Positions 5,012 to 6,597 of a stretch of DNA of 6,597 nucleotides are shown here, piece after piece. Under the pieces are notes generated by a model. The model was not told the origin of the DNA, made no database searches, and saw only the letters and a program-made list of their open reading frames with translations. The translations under genes were made by a program, and so were the position numbers. How positions within the stretch are numbered: the first letter of the stretch is position 1; every line of letters starts with the position of its first letter. Source of the DNA: Acidimicrobiales bacterium (GTDB lineage Bacteria; Actinomycetota; Acidimicrobiia; Acidimicrobiales; Bog-793); contig JASHRK010000017.1 in the NCBI GenBank assembly GCA_030037405.1, forward strand, positions 1 to 6,597, in the 5' to 3' direction.

Positions 5012-6597
5012 CGGCGCCACCTCGACCCGACCGAGGCGAAGGTCTCCGCCAGCACGCCGCCCTCTGGCGCCTCTCCCCGCGAGAGCTGCGCCCCGCCCAC
5101 CTGATCGGGCTCTCCGGGCTCTCCGGGCTCTTCGATGAGGCGATAGAGGCGCGCCTCTCTCATGAAGGAGGCGGCGATGCCCTCCTCGTCGAGGCCGAGG
5201 TCGTGCAGGATGGCGTCGGGCTTTCCCTGGGCGATGTAGCTCGCCGGCACCCCGAGGTTGAGGACTCTCGGGGGAGGGGTCCCAAGCACCCTGGCGCGCT
5301 CTTCCAGCAGAGAGGCGAGGTAGGCGCCCGCCCCGCCCAGGCAGAGGCCGTCTTCTGCTGTCACGACGAGGCTCGCCGTCACGAGTTGGGCGAGAAGCTC
5401 CTCGTCGAGAGGGCGGACGACCAAGGGGTCGATCACCCTTGGTGCGATCCCGCAGGCGTCCTTGACGAGCCCGGCGGCTCTCGCACAGGTGCTCGCGAGC
5501 TTGCCGACGCCGAAAAGGACGAGGTCACCTCGTCCCTCGACCACCACCCTGTGGTGCCCGAGGCGGTAGCACTCCGAAAGGGGCCCGGGAGAGAGCGTCT
5601 TCGGGTACCTGATGAGAGAGGGGGAGTCCTTTCGAAGGGCCTCTTCTAGAGCAGGGGCGACCTCCTCTGTGTCAGAGGGGCAGTAGACGGAGACCCCGGG
5701 GATGGAGAGGGCCGAGTGGATGTCGTAGATGCCGTGGTGGCTCGGGCCGTCGTCTCCTGTGATGCCCGCCCGGTCGGCAGCGACGACGACGGGAGCCTTG
5801 TGCAGCCCGACGTCCAGGTTCCACTGGTCGAGGCATCTTTGCAAAAAGGTGGAGTAGACACAGACGACGGGCCTGAGCCCCCCATAGGCCATGCCGGCAG
5901 CTGCCGTCATGGCATGGGCCTCCGCGATGCCGAGATCGAAGAACCTCTCCGGGAAGCTCGCCTCGAAGTCGAGGAGCCCTGTCGGTCCCGGCATGGCGGC
6001 CGTCAGGGCCACTATCTTCTCGTCTTTTCCCGCGAGCTCCATGAGGGCCTTTGTGAAGGCCTCTGTGTAGCTCTTGCCCTTCTTCTCCTCTCTCGGGCGG
6101 AGGGCCCCCTCGTCCGTCGCTTTCGTCGAGACGCCCTGGGGGACCTTCAGGTCGTGCAGGCAGGCGACCTGGTCCTCCTCGGCCGGGCCGTAGCCCTTCC
6201 CCTTCGTCGTCAGAAGGTGGAGGACGATCGGGCCCGGCCAGTTCGAGGCCCGCTCCAGGGCATGGGTGACCTGGCCGATGTCGTGGCCGTCGATCGGGCC
6301 GGTGTAGCGCACGCCAAGGGCCTCGAAAAAGACGTGGGGCTCGACGACCTCACGAAGGGCAGAGGCGAGGCCGTGGTACGAACGACTCGCCACCGGGCCG
6401 ACGACGGGCACTTCCAGCACCCGGCTCTCGAGAGCTCGCCGGAGCCGCACGTACCTCGGATCGAGCCGGAGCTGGGTGAGCGAGCCCGAGAGCTTGGAGA
6501 TCGTCGGGGCGTAGCTGCGCCCGTTGTCGTTCAGGACTACGACGACGGGCACCGAGGCATGGCCGAGGTTGTTGAGCGCCTCGTAGGCCATCCCCCC
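5008..6597 (-). CDS. dxs: 1-deoxy-D-xylulose-5-phosphate synthase, 5'-truncated by the window edge
   Basis: Dxs condenses pyruvate and glyceraldehyde 3-phosphate into DXP, using thiamine diphosphate (ThDP) and Mg2+, and is the entry enzyme of the cytosolic MEP isoprenoid pathway. The frame is open through the right edge. 529 residues are visible, starting GGMAYEALNNLGH, so the Met near 6591 is internal and roughly the first 110-130 residues of a usual ~630-residue Dxs are missing. Visible landmarks, numbered from the first visible residue, are: VLNDNG (21-26), the end of the ThDP/Mg motif whose GDG half lies outside; YTGPIDGHD (98-106); DLGIAEAHA (221-229) with the catalytic Glu at 226; DRAGITGDDGPSHHGIYD (275-292) with the His pair at 287-288; and a transketolase C-terminal domain to about residue 475. 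A further ~40-residue Gly/Pro/Glu-rich tail is unusual for the family. The stop overlaps the hpnC start in GTGA. Identification is very secure. Whether it is the only dxs copy in the genome cannot be seen. Confidence 0.97.
   Translation of the reverse strand, partial: GGMAYEALNNLGHASVPVVVVLNDNGRSYAPTISKLSGSLTQLRLDPRYVRLRRALESRVLEVPVVGPVASRSYHGLASALREVVEPHVFFEALGVRYTGPIDGHDIGQVTHALERASNWPGPIVLHLLTTKGKGYGPAEEDQVACLHDLKVPQGVSTKATDEGALRPREEKKGKSYTEAFTKALMELAGKDEKIVALTAAMPGPTGLLDFEASFPERFFDLGIAEAHAMTAAAGMAYGGLRPVVCVYSTFLQRCLDQWNLDVGLHKAPVVVAADRAGITGDDGPSHHGIYDIHSALSIPGVSVYCPSDTEEVAPALEEALRKDSPSLIRYPKTLSPGPLSECYRLGHHRVVVEGRGDLVLFGVGKLASTCARAAGLVKDACGIAPRVIDPLVVRPLDEELLAQLVTASLVVTAEDGLCLGGAGAYLASLLEERARVLGTPPPRVLNLGVPASYIAQGKPDAILHDLGLDEEGIAASFMREARLYRLIEEPGEPGEPDQVGGAQLSRGEAPEGGVLAETFASVGSRWRR
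5017..5023 (-). promoter_or_regulatory. Ribosome binding site that decides the hpnC start
   Basis: The coding strand reads GAGGTGG here, with the GAGG core 8 nt upstream of the GTG at 5011-5009. The alternative upstream GTG (5020-5018) lies inside this Shine-Dalgarno stretch and so cannot use it. This favours the GTG at 5011, which also gives the GTGA overlap with the dxs stop. Confidence 0.65.
5107..5133. repeat. Three-copy 9-bp tandem repeat in the dxs 3' end
   Basis: The unit gggctctcc occurs three times head to tail (5107-5115, 5116-5124, 5125-5133); the last copy has one mismatch (gggctcttc). It is in frame with dxs and encodes the EEPGEPGEP stretch of the C-terminal tail. Because the unit is nine bases long, copy-number change would keep the reading frame. 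It is probably a slippage-born low-complexity linker; no functional role is evident. Confidence 0.85.

Noticed and set aside
5664..5678. Inverted repeat cctctg-tgt-cagagg within dxs as a possible terminator or operator.
   Set aside because: Only six pairs, inside a conserved coding region, with no T-run. Consistent with chance.
6589..6591. The Met codon near the right edge as the dxs start.
   Set aside because: The codons before it continue in frame to the edge (Gly-Gly), and the sequence here matches the middle of the ThDP-binding region, so the true start lies outside the window.

Overview
The window is a slice of a single minus-strand operon for hopanoid (bacterial triterpenoid) biosynthesis. 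All six genes read right to left and leave essentially no non-coding DNA. In transcription order they are: dxs (cut by the right edge, so its N-terminus is missing), hpnC, hpnD, hpnE, a short-chain trans-polyprenyl diphosphate synthase, and shc (squalene-hopene cyclase, cut by the left edge, so only about the first 270 residues are present). I see no RNA gene, mobile element, CRISPR array, promoter or terminator.

The genes form one pathway. Dxs makes 1-deoxy-D-xylulose 5-phosphate, the entry compound of the MEP route to IPP and DMAPP. The polyprenyl synthase condenses these into an allylic diphosphate, which must be farnesyl diphosphate (FPP) to feed the next steps. HpnD joins two FPP into presqualene diphosphate, HpnC converts that to hydroxysqualene, HpnE reduces it to squalene, and Shc cyclises squalene to hopene or hopanol. 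The enzyme roles come from the known HpnCDE pathway; the assignments here rest on motifs read directly from the translations.

The junctions are very tight. dxs/hpnC overlap in GTGA, hpnC/hpnD in TGATG, hpnD/hpnE and hpnE/prenyl synthase in ATGA, and shc starts two bases after the prenyl synthase stop. This suggests a co-transcribed, translationally coupled unit whose promoter lies to the right of the window.

The organism looks like a high-GC actinobacterium (Actinomycetota). The GC content is high by eye, with G/C-rich third codon positions. The prenyl synthase carries the RRHRPTVW and SDLRxxKKSLP signatures common in actinobacterial IdsA-type enzymes. The gene set also resembles the Streptomyces hopanoid cluster, which also contains a dxs. 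Lineage below phylum cannot be settled from this sequence.

I found no convincing evidence of a previously undescribed system. The points worth a second look are the coupling of dxs to the hopanoid genes, the ambiguous product length of the prenyl synthase, an extended repeat-bearing Dxs tail, and a perfect 9-bp hairpin inside hpnD.
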